Part shown: in pieces, positions 10,011 to 21,310 of the stretch
How the letters are laid out: the number at the start of each line of letters is the position of its first letter
Numbering within the stretch: position 1 is the stretch's first letter
NCBI RefSeq assembly: GCF_000002425.4
Contig: NC_037255.1
Span: 13,421,626-13,485,625 of the forward strand
Reading direction: 5' to 3'
Length of the DNA stretch: 64,000 bases
DNA from: Physcomitrium patens
Taxonomy: Eukaryota; Streptophyta; Bryopsida; Funariales; Funariaceae
Notes under the pieces: model-generated
Databases searched by the model: none
The model's input: the letters and a program-made list of their open reading frames with translations, nothing else
Told to the model about the DNA's origin: nothing
Made by a program: the position numbers and the translations under genes

Positions 10011-12040
10011 ATTCTCTAAACTTCAAAGGTTTTTGTATTATTCTCTTAAAATTAGTAATAGTGGTGAAAATTTAAGATTCAATTTTTGTTATAAATAAAG
10101 CTTCAAGTTTTGTATTTGACTTAAAATTCACGCTTAAATTTTCAGCCAATATTGATAAGTCAATAAGATCTAAGATAATATTATTTAAAAAAGAAGTGAT
10201 TAGTATTATTACATTAGATATTTTAGATACGTATAGATTTGTTTTTATTAATTTTAGATCTAAAAGAATTATATTTTAGAAGTCTATTGTATCTTTCTAA
10301 AATGAAAGTTTTTTTTTTTAGAGCAAAAAAGATATTTTTGTTGAATATCACATCTATTATAATTGAAATCTTCTTCATATTAAGATAATAGCATTTATAA
10401 GCTTTATATTCATTATTATATCCTACTAATATATATTATGTTGCTCTTAGAGATAGTTTAAAAACATAGTATTTTTAAATTTTGTAAATAAAGCTTTTAC
10501 AACTAAAGATTCTAAAGAATGATACAATAGATTTTTTATTATAATTTTTTTGATATAATATAATATTAGAATTGGCTCCTATAGGAGATAAATTAACAAG
10601 GATTTTAATTGTATTTAGAACCTCTATCCATAAACTTGGTGAAAGTTTGATGTCAACAAATATTATGCATATCCTATTCAAATTAGTTTAATTCTTTATT
10701 TTAGCTACTCTACTTTATGGTGGTGTATTCTTCATAATTCATGTCTTTGAAAACAAGTGTAAGCTTCCATCATTTATACTATATCACTTCTACAAAGGTC
10801 ATCAAGTGCATTTGCTTGTCTTTAGCTTCTTTGAAAAGGGACTTAATCTAACCTTGATTATTTTAAAATTTATCCAATAATTTGTAATAGAGTGGCATTC
10901 TACCAACTATTCCATGAACAACCACCAGAGTCTCCAACATCATACCACTTTTACAAAACAAAATAATACATGAGATTTATATGTGTGTTACAATACCATT
11001 TTTCTACCTTCACTCCTACAAGCTCTCATTGCCACCTACCTCACAACATCAACTATTTGCCTTCTTATTCTTGCACAACCCTCAACATGCATTTATACAA
11101 CTTTTTTACAATTCCTTTAGAGATGTCTTCAAGTGCAAGTAAATAAATCTATGTAAGACAAGATAGACAAAATAGACAAGATGGATGACAATAGACAAGA
11201 TAAGATAGATACTAAGAAGGAAATGAGGGAAGTAATAAGGATATTGTTTTGAGGTATGTCTCTTGCTCATTTTTAAACAAAAATTTAAGATTTTGTAAGA
11301 AATTCAAGAAAAAAAAAGAGTCAACTATGATACTAATTATAATAAAGAATATGGTAATTATAATAAATATATTTATTTTTTATTGGTTACAAATTTAATA
11401 GTAAAAAAATAAATTTAGAGGTTATTTATTTTTATTTTTTTCCATAATGGTTAAGATGGGTAGGTCAATTTAATAAAATTTTAGGTTTATTTAATATTTA
11501 TTCATATATATATATTTATCTTCAATTGTATAAAAATAATAATTATTTTTATTATATCTAAAGATTAAATCTTTATAGGATTTTTGATGATTTATTATAA
11601 ACCTAGAATTAAAAAATGTCTCTTTATATAAATTTTTATCAAATTATAAATTTATCTTTTATATATTTCTATAAGAAATTATTAAATGGTATCTATGTTT
11701 GCTATATATATTAGTAACTTAAAAATTTCCATCTTTAATGTAAATGTAATAAAACATCTTTAATACTATTGAATCCTAATGCATTTAAATTTCACTATGC
11801 ACATTAATTTAAAAGTGTTTGTTAATTCACAATTATTATTCATTCAAAGAAATTTATTTTAAATATATATTATGCAATTCTAAAAATCTTAATCTTAAAT
11901 TTAGATGAAATCTAAATTTTGATCTTAAATTTTAACAAATTTTAATTATAAGCATAATTTTTTTTAAATCTCAAAAAAAATAAATTTATAAAAATATAAT
12001 TCGTAATTAAAATCTCAAAAAAAAATTAGATCTTGCTAAG
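10011..12040. other. AT-rich block, no gene identified
   Basis: No supportable coding frame. Pyrimidine-rich text around 10780-11110 on the plus strand may be a decayed minus-strand coding region, but I can read no family in it. Around 11150-11220 is a purine-rich stretch with repeated AGACAAGAT motifs. A short stretch at 11450-11520 (TAGGTCAATTTA...) recurs at 46420-46480, suggesting another dispersed repeat. Confidence 0.35.
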
Positions 12041-14020
12041 GCGGTGCCCTTCTCCACCACACTCCTACAACTCTTGATGCTTACTTAGGAAGAATTGAGA
12101 GTGTTGAGCTGGGTTGTATATAAAACAAAGGAATTCTTGTGGTGACTTACTCTCACCCTACTTGTTCAATATAAATAGCTTTCTTTGTCACTCTGCGTCT
12201 TGTTGTAGGCAATATGTGTCGTTATTATTATTATTATTATTTTCTGTTCTTTTCTTTTCTTTCTGTTGCTACCATTACTATAAACATTCACGTCCACATT
12301 GTTTTTGTTTTGGTCCTGCCCAGAGCTGGTGTTATTCAACTCACAAGTCTTGTCCTTCAGCGACATCGGTATCAATTTTTTGCACCATTCATCACACCAC
12401 TGCATTACAAATGTACATGTTCATATCGTCCTCGCAAGCATCGTAGAACCGGACCCATTTGTAAATGCTCCGTCCGTGCCTTGAGGATCTATACTTCTCG
12501 TCAAAACATCCTTGCTGTTGATGGCTGTTGTCACGTTTGCTTTCGGAATGTCTCTTCAACACCACTTATAATCCCTTTTTCGCACTCTTGGTCTGATGTA
12601 CAAAGATCTGAGGCCAATCCAAAGTGCATGAGCGTTTCCAGAGCAAGTAACTAGCTCCTACTATTCAATTGCCGGTACTTCCTGAGAAAACAGTGGCTCC
12701 GTTGCTTCTCAAGAATCTCGTGCGTGTGGAAAAGCTGCATTCCACCTTCCTGATGCAATTCACACACATATTCTTGTTGTGGATGATTGAATTCTCCATC
12801 CAGGTCAACTTGAAGTCTAATATTTCCTGTGGTATTCCTATCCAACTAGCATGTCCTGGGTCACCCGTGATTCATCTTGGACAGATATTAGGGACGCATA
12901 CAGTTTCATAAGTGAGTTGGGAAATTAACACCTGGGCATCTCTGTATTCATCGAAGATCCCCTGCAATTCCTCAACTTTACTCTTGTATTGTTCAGCTTC
13001 ATGCGCTTAAGAACCAAATCTCTTTTCCAAAATTCTAAGTGACTTCCTTAGGTGTTTCACCTCATGCTTCAGGTTCTCTACGATCTCAATTTTATCCTCT
13101 CAAACTTGTAGCGCTCGTACTCATTCTCTAGAGGTTTGTTCGACCAACGTGGTTTGACGAGCCAAATCGACTCGTGCTCTTGCAACCTTTCACGTCTTCA
13201 AATGATTCTGGTTTAGGGTGAACACTGCCTCCACTAGACTACCACAATTCCCCTTGTACTGACTGAGGTCAGCCTGGGCGGCTTCCAAGTTCTGTTCACA
13301 ATACCGAAGCTAGATTTGGAGAGTCTGGAGTTCTAGTACAACTTCATCAAACTAGGATGTCTCTTTTCGAATGCGATCTGCACTGCTTTGTTCCAACTTT
13401 GGAAGTCTCTGCTGAAGATCTGCAACTAAAAATGCTACTCTCGGTTGCGGCTTCAGAAGTACTCTCTAGGTTGTGGACCCATTCATCCCTCTTCGATTGC
13501 CAGTCGGAGCTTTCCAATCCCTTATCAGACAGTTGCTTTTTCAAGCTGTCGATTGCACCTTCCAGACATTTGCGCTGTTCCAAGCCAAGTTGCTCCTCAG
13601 CCTTGGCCTCCTCGCCCTCTTCTAAACAGTTTCTAAGATTGTTATAATTTGACTTTAGATCAATCTCTCCGAGCTGCAACTTGTCAGCCCTTTTTTTTTG
13701 CAAGTCTCGCATCTCGAAAGTCACGTTGCCGATGTCTGCCTACTCTTCATTTTTTTCAGCGTTGTCCCATCTCTCTCTCCTAATCATACAAATGTGTTTC
13801 CAAGTCAGAAAGACCTGCTTGCAGGAAAAAAGTCTTCAAGATGTACTTAGCTTTTGCAATTTCGGATGCCAGATGCTGCACAGTCCATTCCAAAGCTGCT
13901 AGAGTCTCCTCTCCTCCTCATCCACACTGGCTCAATTTTATTGTGAACCTCATGCAACTCCTCGCTCTTAGAAATCCTCTGCAACTTCAGCTTCTAATTC
14001 AATATAAGTCACTTCACTTT
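12041..14020 (-). pseudogene. broken coiled-coil protein gene, family unknown
   Basis: The GC content is higher than in the flanks and the minus strand carries consecutive coding-like pieces. The best is 13347-13724, where one frame is rich in E, K, Q and L with heptad character (FEMRDLQKKRADKLQLGEID, NNLRNCLEEGEEAKAEEQLG). It extends upstream in the same frame past a TAG at about 13740 (RRERWDNAEKNEE). Further pieces lie at 12651-12845 (TTGNIRLQVDLDGEF...) and 12166-12405 (QWCDEWCKKLIPMSLKDKT), each in a different frame. The whole looks like one coiled-coil-containing protein disrupted by stops and frameshifts. Transposon origin is possible but unproven. Confidence 0.4.
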
Positions 14021-14039
14021 TTTATTCTTTTTTTTTCTC

Positions 14040-14045
<6 letters not shown>

Positions 14046-14075
<30 letters not shown>
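14046..14075 (+). repeat. 30-nt poly(A) run
   Basis: Thirty consecutive A residues directly right of the broken coiled-coil region. On the plus strand it could mark the tail of a retroposed sequence, but the coding pieces to its left are on the opposite strand, so it may be a simple mononucleotide repeat. Confidence 0.9.
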
Positions 14076-14078
<3 letters not shown>

Positions 14079-14568
14079 TTCTCCACCATCTTGAAAGATA
14101 TTATTTCTTTAGTTCCTATAAAATATTCATATGAGCTTAATACAGTTTTTGCTTTTCTATCCTTTTAATGTTGTTGTTTCCATCCATTTGTGCACGTCTA
14201 TATAAATGAGTTTTTTCTTACACTAACATAATCTTATTTGGATTTGAATTTTGTTATTTTTTTTCAATCTATTAAATAATTATTTATATTTTTCAATATG
14301 CTACAAATTTTTAAATACAATACATTCTATTATTTTGTATATAGAACATTACTTTTGGTGCTTATACATGTGTCCAAATGTTCATGTGATCAAAAAAATT
14401 ATTGAAATTCAATAATTAAATCATCAAATCATCTAATAGTACAACTAATTTATGAATATAAGTGTGTGTATGTATAGTTCAATATTTTAATGCATGCAAA
14501 TAAGGATGTAATAAAAAATACTAATAAAAATTTATTAAAATAAACATAGATAAAAAATTTAAAATAAA

Positions 14569-14606
<38 letters not shown>

Positions 14607-14880
14607 CATACATACATAAGAATAGAAATAGAAATAAGAATTTTCTATTCTTGTATATTAGAGCCATCTACTTATTCTAAGTTATTTTATATAATATAAA
14701 AAAAGTTATATATAAATACATATATCTTTTATATTTTAAAACTTTAAAGCTTAATATATAATATGGCTAAAAAATTTTAATGTATAATTAGATCTTACTT
14801 TTATGTAGAAATATCAATTTATTTAATTTTTATTTAGCATGATTTTTACATTCAATCAACTTACTATTAAATTTAATAAT
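14076..14880. other. AT-rich non-coding with TA and CATA repeats
   Basis: No gene. Contains a (TA)n run followed by (CATA)n at about 14573-14617. Confidence 0.5.
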
Positions 14881-17164
14881 AAAACATGTTGAATAGATGG
14901 CTTAAATAGGCTTTTGATCCTGGATCATGGTTCGTTAGGGTGGAGACACTAATCAATCCTAGTTCTAGCAGGTGGGTGCATTTAAGGTCACTACCGTAAT
15001 ATTTATAAGTGCGGGAAGAAAAATATTTACGGTCCGTTATTCCTGAATTTATTGCTAACTCCTCGACAAAAAAAAACTAGCGAGAGTTGCTTTGTGAGGG
15101 GCATGGATTACGATATGACTTAACTCATCAACTTGGATCGTTCAATATCAGAAATGACTCAATCAAGAGCTGGATTAAACTCTAAGCAACTGATGAAGCT
15201 GGGTCGAGTTCGGAGAAGTCTTTTTATTTCTCCTCACGACCTCAACTATGTATGCCCCCCAACAAGCGTAGCTACATCACAAAACACAGTGATACGCAAC
15301 GAAACCCCGTGTCTGATCTGTAGTATGAATGTGTTTCTTCAACGTGAGGTATGGCACAAAATCTGATTCCTGGATCGTGGAAACGAATGGCGTTGTTGTG
15401 TTCACCTCCACCAACTCTGTTAAGATTGTATTGAGAAGTAAGAACTCGGTGCAAGAAGACAGCCTGAGGGATTCACCTTAAAAGGCAAGCGATCCATTTC
15501 CTTAGAAGCTGTTTTGGTTGAAAAAATACTTTTCTCACATAGTGGATGCACTGCACCATTGCAGAAGATTTCCCTTGAACACATGTCAGATCTTGAGTAT
15601 TAACCGCGCTTAATCCTCTCATCGCCAGTTATTGACCGGCTTTGCATCAGTGAGTGTACCACCCACAATGCCTGCGAAGACTTGCCTGCTTTCGAACATT
15701 GTGTAGATGTAGCGCATGTATGAAACAGGATAGAAGAGATCTATTATCATCCTGAATTCTTGCGAAGACCAGAAACATTACATGGGGCTACCAGGTTTAC
15801 TGGTTTGCCGAATAATGAATCAATCTCCTGCTGCTACCAGTTAGACTCGTACAATCGGAATGGTAAAATACATCACTTCCCTGTACTCCGAAAGTGACTG
15901 TCCGAGCCCCGCACATACCATCAGCGTCGTCAAACCATCACGATTGAATGGATCGAGCCAAACCTACCCTCGAAGACCCCGATGCTTTCCAATCTTCACA
16001 CAGTCTCAATTTGTGAAGTCTCAATTAACATTCCTGGGATGAACGATTAATCAAGCATCATGTCAATACCTGCCTTCTTGTCAGAGCATTGGCAACCGTT
16101 CCAAACGTTTCTTACAGGAAAAAATATCCTCTACCAACCTGCATCTTTGGACCGCACTTCATGTTCATTTAAATAATGTTCAAACAACCCGTGCTGCTAA
16201 GAATATCATCAAAAGTACGAACTCTCCATGTCATGAGTTGAACGGAGATGTGGATTTCGTGGTGACGCTTCCTTCCAGCTGCCAATATCCTGATAGCACG
16301 CAAGGATACTTGAGTTCCACAGTCAAGGTTGCGAAAGAAGGACGGACAGCGGTGTGGCTATTCAAATCGAAGGAGCCTGCACTACCAATCCCGGAGTAAA
16401 ATCGCCCAAAACAACTGATCAGTCCATATTGCTCAGGATATAATAAGCTTCGGCTCCAATTCGACTGTGATGACTCAATTTGCAAATTGCTCCCGCAACC
16501 CGCCTTCCAGTTTGAAGGTACCCATATTGCCTTCTCAACCATGGGATCTGCGATTCATACTCTGCTAGCAAACACGTAAATGAACCTGACAATTGGTTAC
16601 CGAAGTTGCTAAAAAGCAAGATTCTGGATATGTTGCAGGACTGGGTACGCGTTAACCTGATGTGGAAGTGACAGCAGCTGCTCCTCGAAGGGGTGTTCAC
16701 TATTCTCAACCTCAACAAACTTGCACGAGCCGGTGAACGGAAACTAGCAACTGGGAGTGGCTGCACAATGGGTTGGGGTGGGAAGAGGAAGCACAGACTC
16801 ATCGACACTGGCAGTTATGTGTCATGACTTCAAGTTAGGGCGATACAGTTGGGGGCACAGTTGAGTGATGAGACGGCACGGACGGCTTCGAGGCCGATCT
16901 GCAACACCCGCATCTCCAGGACGACCGCATCTCAGGGAACTGCTTTCCAAAACCCTAAAACCGCGTGTTTTGTTCACAATTAGAAACGGAAGACAAAGGA
17001 ATCACGAAGGAACGAGGGTCTGAACGAATAGTTACGGAACATGCCGCAATCGAATAATGCTGGAACGATGTGTGACACGTGTATACACACACATTAACAA
17101 AAACTTTGCGCAGTTGAGTTACAAAAATAGTTTTGTTGGTTTTGATTAGTTTCCTCATTCTGAA
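14881..17164. other. medium-GC segment with coding-like fragments, unassigned
   Basis: A sharp rise in GC relative to the flanks. The plus strand holds two stretches that look translated. 15329-15481 is an ATG-led 50-aa frame (MCFFNVRYGTKSDSWIVETN, then GVVVFTSTNSVKIVLRSKNS). 16043-16399 is a 118-codon stretch without ATG that includes NLHLWTALHVHLNNVQTTR and GDVDFVVTLPSSCQYPDSTQ. The minus strand also has a 103-129 aa frame at 16231-16808. I recognise no domain and could not join the pieces with splice sites. It may be a decayed gene or a gene with unrecognised exons. Confidence 0.35.
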
Positions 17165-20100
17165 GATATCTCTGATGAACTCCGGTTCTTACTTTCCCCC
17201 ACTATAAACATCCTTAGAGCATTCAACTTGTGAACTCAAACTAATTGCAACTAATTGCTACAGTAGACTCAAAATGATAGTGCATAACCTGGCAACAGTT
17301 TAAATAAAAAGCGTAGAAAGTCAGTTGGTTGGACTACAATCAATGTGATGCATGGAAATGTTTTAGTTACCATGATCAGTTGCGTGTGACACTGAATTCA
17401 ATTACCTGACAAATTTAAAGAGACAACTTTGAATTGTTTGCATAGTCACAATTCAGATCTGAACAGTACTTTAGTTCTTTTTTACATTGTGTTCAATCTA
17501 TTTAATACTTTACAAATGGAGATAAATGCAATAAAAAATAGTCTACAAACAAAACAAAATATCTTGTTTCCAGTATAAAACATTCAAAATTTGTAACATG
17601 TTGTCAACATTTTATTACAATGTTGTTCTTAGATGTCACTACATTCTCATTGCTTCATTACATATGCATGTATGTGTGTATATATTACGAGAGGATATGA
17701 ATTTTCCAGTATAAACAGGAAAAAATGCAAATAATCTGACTATCCACGATTCGAACGGAATAAAAAAAAACATGTGATTTTTCAGGTTGATTCATATTTG
17801 TAACATGTCTGTTGTTTGTCAATATGGGCCCTTTGATGTAAGCATAGTGTTAAGGCATATTTAATACTTACCTGACCAAAATCAAGTATAATGAAATCCA
17901 TTTATATCAGCAACATAACATAATATACCACAACAGATGTATTTCTACAAAAATACCGTTCTGTGGAAACTGATAATTTGACAAATCATAAATTTTATTC
18001 TCTCAAAAAAGCACATATATAAGCAGTAATTAAGAAAACAAAAAAACAAAAAACAAAAAAAACAAAATCATGCGAATTTTTTATTGTGGACAAATCCACA
18101 CGAAGGATCAAACCACGTGGCCAGCTTAGCCTTTTCTATTCCATGTGGATCTATAGTAACCCAGTCAGCAGCTACTCGAAAAAGCACCAGTCTCCCTAAA
18201 GGATGAAAACGGAAGCCTCATCCAAGTTTTTCTCGTTCGTTTACTTTACATCTATCAGGACCCACCACATCTCACTGACCAAAGGTTCGAATCTCACTGA
18301 TTGCTAAAGGTTAACACTTCCTCGCAATGTGAACATCACAGTCCCAGAACTGCCCACGAGCATCACGGTGGGAGTCTCGGGGCCGAGTTCCAAGCCCTAG
18401 GCAGCGGGACGGATGGATGAACTAATGGATGAATAATGCGCATCTTGGGTGTACATGGATGGATGATAGGTTGTTCGGCGAGTTGTTCTGGCTTGCAACG
18501 GATGGATGAAGATCGTGGGTCGCCGGGTATGACCATGAGACCGTCTCGTCCGGTTGAGGAGGTCAGCCGAACCTGTAGACTCGGATGCCAGGCTGGCAGT
18601 GATGACTTGGACATGCCCCATCAGAATAGCCCATGCCATGAAGCATAAGCCCCTTTTGCCTTTATTCGTATAATCTTTATATTTTGTGATATACAGTATT
18701 ATTACCATGTCACCGTTAGACTGTGAGCATGGGCGGGTTGGAATAGAGACCATGCCCAATTAAGAAAAACTCGAGTTAGGGGAAATGATGCAACGTGTAT
18801 TCCTGGAAGTATGACCTTTAAAGAATCAATTCCTACGTTCCGTGCATGATTCCAGTGTGGTGGACATTGTAGTATGAATCTGGTCAAGCGTACAAACAAT
18901 GTTTTAAACATCAATACAAATGTGTAATTAAAGCAAGAGGAGCTGTTTCCAGTAAGAGACTGAATCAATGTTCTTCTCTCTCTCTCTCCCTCTCTCTCCG
19001 TTTATATGTACATCATCTTAGCACTGTTGTACTAGTATAAAAAATTGTATATGTGGGTCATACGCTTGTTTCAAGCATCTTGAAGTATTCATTACTACTT
19101 TACAGCTATTTGGGTAATAATTGTAAAGGTTTTATTTATTGGAAAATTACAAGTTGGTAAAGTAGATGTGTCGATTCAGTGGGCTCGTTGCAAGATGACT
19201 GCCGTTGGAGAGCAACTCCTGAGCAAAACAGGCCAAGCATTTGATGACCAGGTGAAGGCGTGGGCTAAAAACTGGAAGCAGTCTCGAAGGAAACACTGTG
19301 GATGGATTCGAAGCACCGAGGAGATATTAACCGAGAGTAGAGATCGATGTGAAATCGGGTAGTGTGATGAAACCCGCTTCCAACCGACCACGAATGCGAT
19401 CGCGTCGTCGACGACGAGGCAATAGTTGGCAAATGAGAATCATCCTAGGGAGATCTGAGAGCTTCGGTGGGTGGTCGAGACGGCAGCAATTCACTCCGCG
19501 TGCTGTGCAACAGGCAACGCAGATTCCAAAGATAACTTGGACACACACACACGGAGGCACGCACACGCACACGCACATTCATCAGTTGAAGCAGCAGCCA
19601 CACACGCAAGCCTTGAGCTGAATGTGAAAAAACACTTGCTGTTATTGAGAGAAGCCCTCCATTCAGGCTTTTTTCCTGAAAGCGCGAAGCTCACAGTTTT
19701 GGTTTTCACCGCGGAGCTCGCGTTTGCAGCTCCAGCAACGCTCCCCCCTCCCAGGTTCAAGACCTGGCTGGCTGCGCACTGGCTAGTATGCCAAAGCAAG
19801 AGAATTCGCGGCCAGCTGGTGCAATTATGGCTGGGACCCAGCGACGACTGGGTCCCGAAACTCCCGAATGTACTGCCGCTAGATTGCTCCCACCTGGGTG
19901 AGTCGGAGATGCAAGGAACCACGCCGCGTGCCACCGTTGGAAGTGGGAACTCATCGCCCTGAGCTGGCAAAGTCGATTTTGAATGCGTATGGCGCTCACT
20001 TTGGGGGATGGGTAATAAGTCTCCTCCTGGGCCCCAGTTTAGTGTTGGGGAGGTCCGCATGGAGCGATCATTTCTGCACTCTTTACAGGAACATGCTTTT

Positions 20101-21310
20101 ATCATCTGCGTTGCTTTTTATTTTCGAACCCATGTTAAGAACGTCGAGTCACAAGTATTGAAAACTGAGGTCTCCATGGAATCCTGCTTCCACTAGACCT
20201 CTTGTTGTGGAAATATGGAGACTTTGCATGTACGGCTCAATCGAAGTCTCCCTGTATATATACTTAAAAACAATGAAAAGACTAGACTCGTCTAAAGTCA
20301 AGTATTGAAGTGCGGTACTGGCTGACTTTTGAGAAAAAAAGGGGTATTCGCTAAAGTACGTGAAAGGAACTCCGGTAGCTTGTTGTTGTGACTGAAGGGA
20401 TTTGGGCTCTTGGGTTCCATCAGCAAAATAAGCAAAATAAAATAATAGATAATGTTAGTATGTAAATATGAGATCCAGACACAATTTGGAAAGGCTGGTT
20501 GACATGTTAAGGTTAACCGTGTTGTTCCATTAAATTCGTAGTTTTTGCTTCCCTAAGCTGTGATCCCGAGAGATATGCTGTTATAGGAACAAGCCAAAGA
20601 TGAGGATCGAAATTTATTCTGTAAAGTCTTCATGCGAAATGGAGACAAGTAGAAGTGATGTGCGATTACAAGTGTTATAATGGTTCATGTCTTATTTACA
20701 AAGAGATCTTTCCAATAATGCCAAGAATTACTTTCCTCGTGACTTCCAGACATTCAGATGAAAGTCAATCAACCAAGCGGGGTTAAGTTCTCAGGTGATA
20801 CTTTTACCCAGGAGGGTTGGTATTGGTTTCGAGGTTGAATAGTCGTAATGCGAGTTACAGTAGAAGATCTGATACTGCCTGCCAAGTGCTTGGCAGCAAA
20901 GGTTTGCTCTTGGTTGCGATTCCACACTGTTTCTGGCGCTCAGGGGTAGGGAGCGAGTTCTGCTGCCACCGAGCAAGGATCTTTCACGGTGAGTTGGTTC
21001 ACGTGCGTCCCTCATAGCTATAGCCCGAGTTGGGTTGCAGATTGAGTAGGGTTGGATGCGAGCTATAGGGCTTATTGAGAGTGGTTGAGGAATTGGATTC
21101 GTTGCATACTGTATATTCAAAGTGGACTTAGTTTGCGTGGGGTGAGTATCACTTACGGTGGCGAGGGATGGCCTTTGGGGTAGGAGCTGGTATATGCGGA
21201 GTCCAACAGAAGCTTGTGCAGGACTCTTGAGTTGTGCGTGCGAGGGCTGAGTGCCGGAAAGGTATTTTCCGACGAAGAGTCAATGTGGGCGTGGACAAAC
21301 GTTTGAAGAG
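17165..21310. other. intergenic and upstream region of the receptor kinase gene
   Basis: 17165-18060 is AT-rich and empty. 18360-18500 repeats GGATGGATGA-type words. 18972-19001 is a CT-rich run. 19155-20110 is GC-rich with overlapping frames on both strands (the longest is a 204-codon minus-strand frame, 19491-20105) and a CA-rich repeat at about 19540-19580. None has a recognisable domain. About 20800-21310 is probably promoter and 5' leader of the gene starting at 21311; I see no clear TATA box. Confidence 0.4.

Noticed and set aside
12114..12654. plus-strand frames of up to 146 codons
   Set aside because: They are mirror images of the minus-strand coding-like text of the broken coiled-coil region, with Y/F/C-rich low-complexity composition.
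18280..18300. GGTTCGAATC resembling a tRNA T-loop (B box)
   Set aside because: There is no matching acceptor stem, A box or anticodon arm at the right distance. Similar isolated words at 34147 and 60810 failed the same test.
18363..18759. 83-120 codon frames
   Set aside because: They overlap on both strands, are caused partly by a GGATGGATGA simple repeat, and have no protein-like features.
19491..20105. 204-codon minus-strand open frame upstream of the receptor gene
   Set aside because: It starts with ATG but has no domain, lies in GC-rich sequence where stops are rare, includes a translated CA/GT simple repeat, and competes with a 163-codon frame on the opposite strand.
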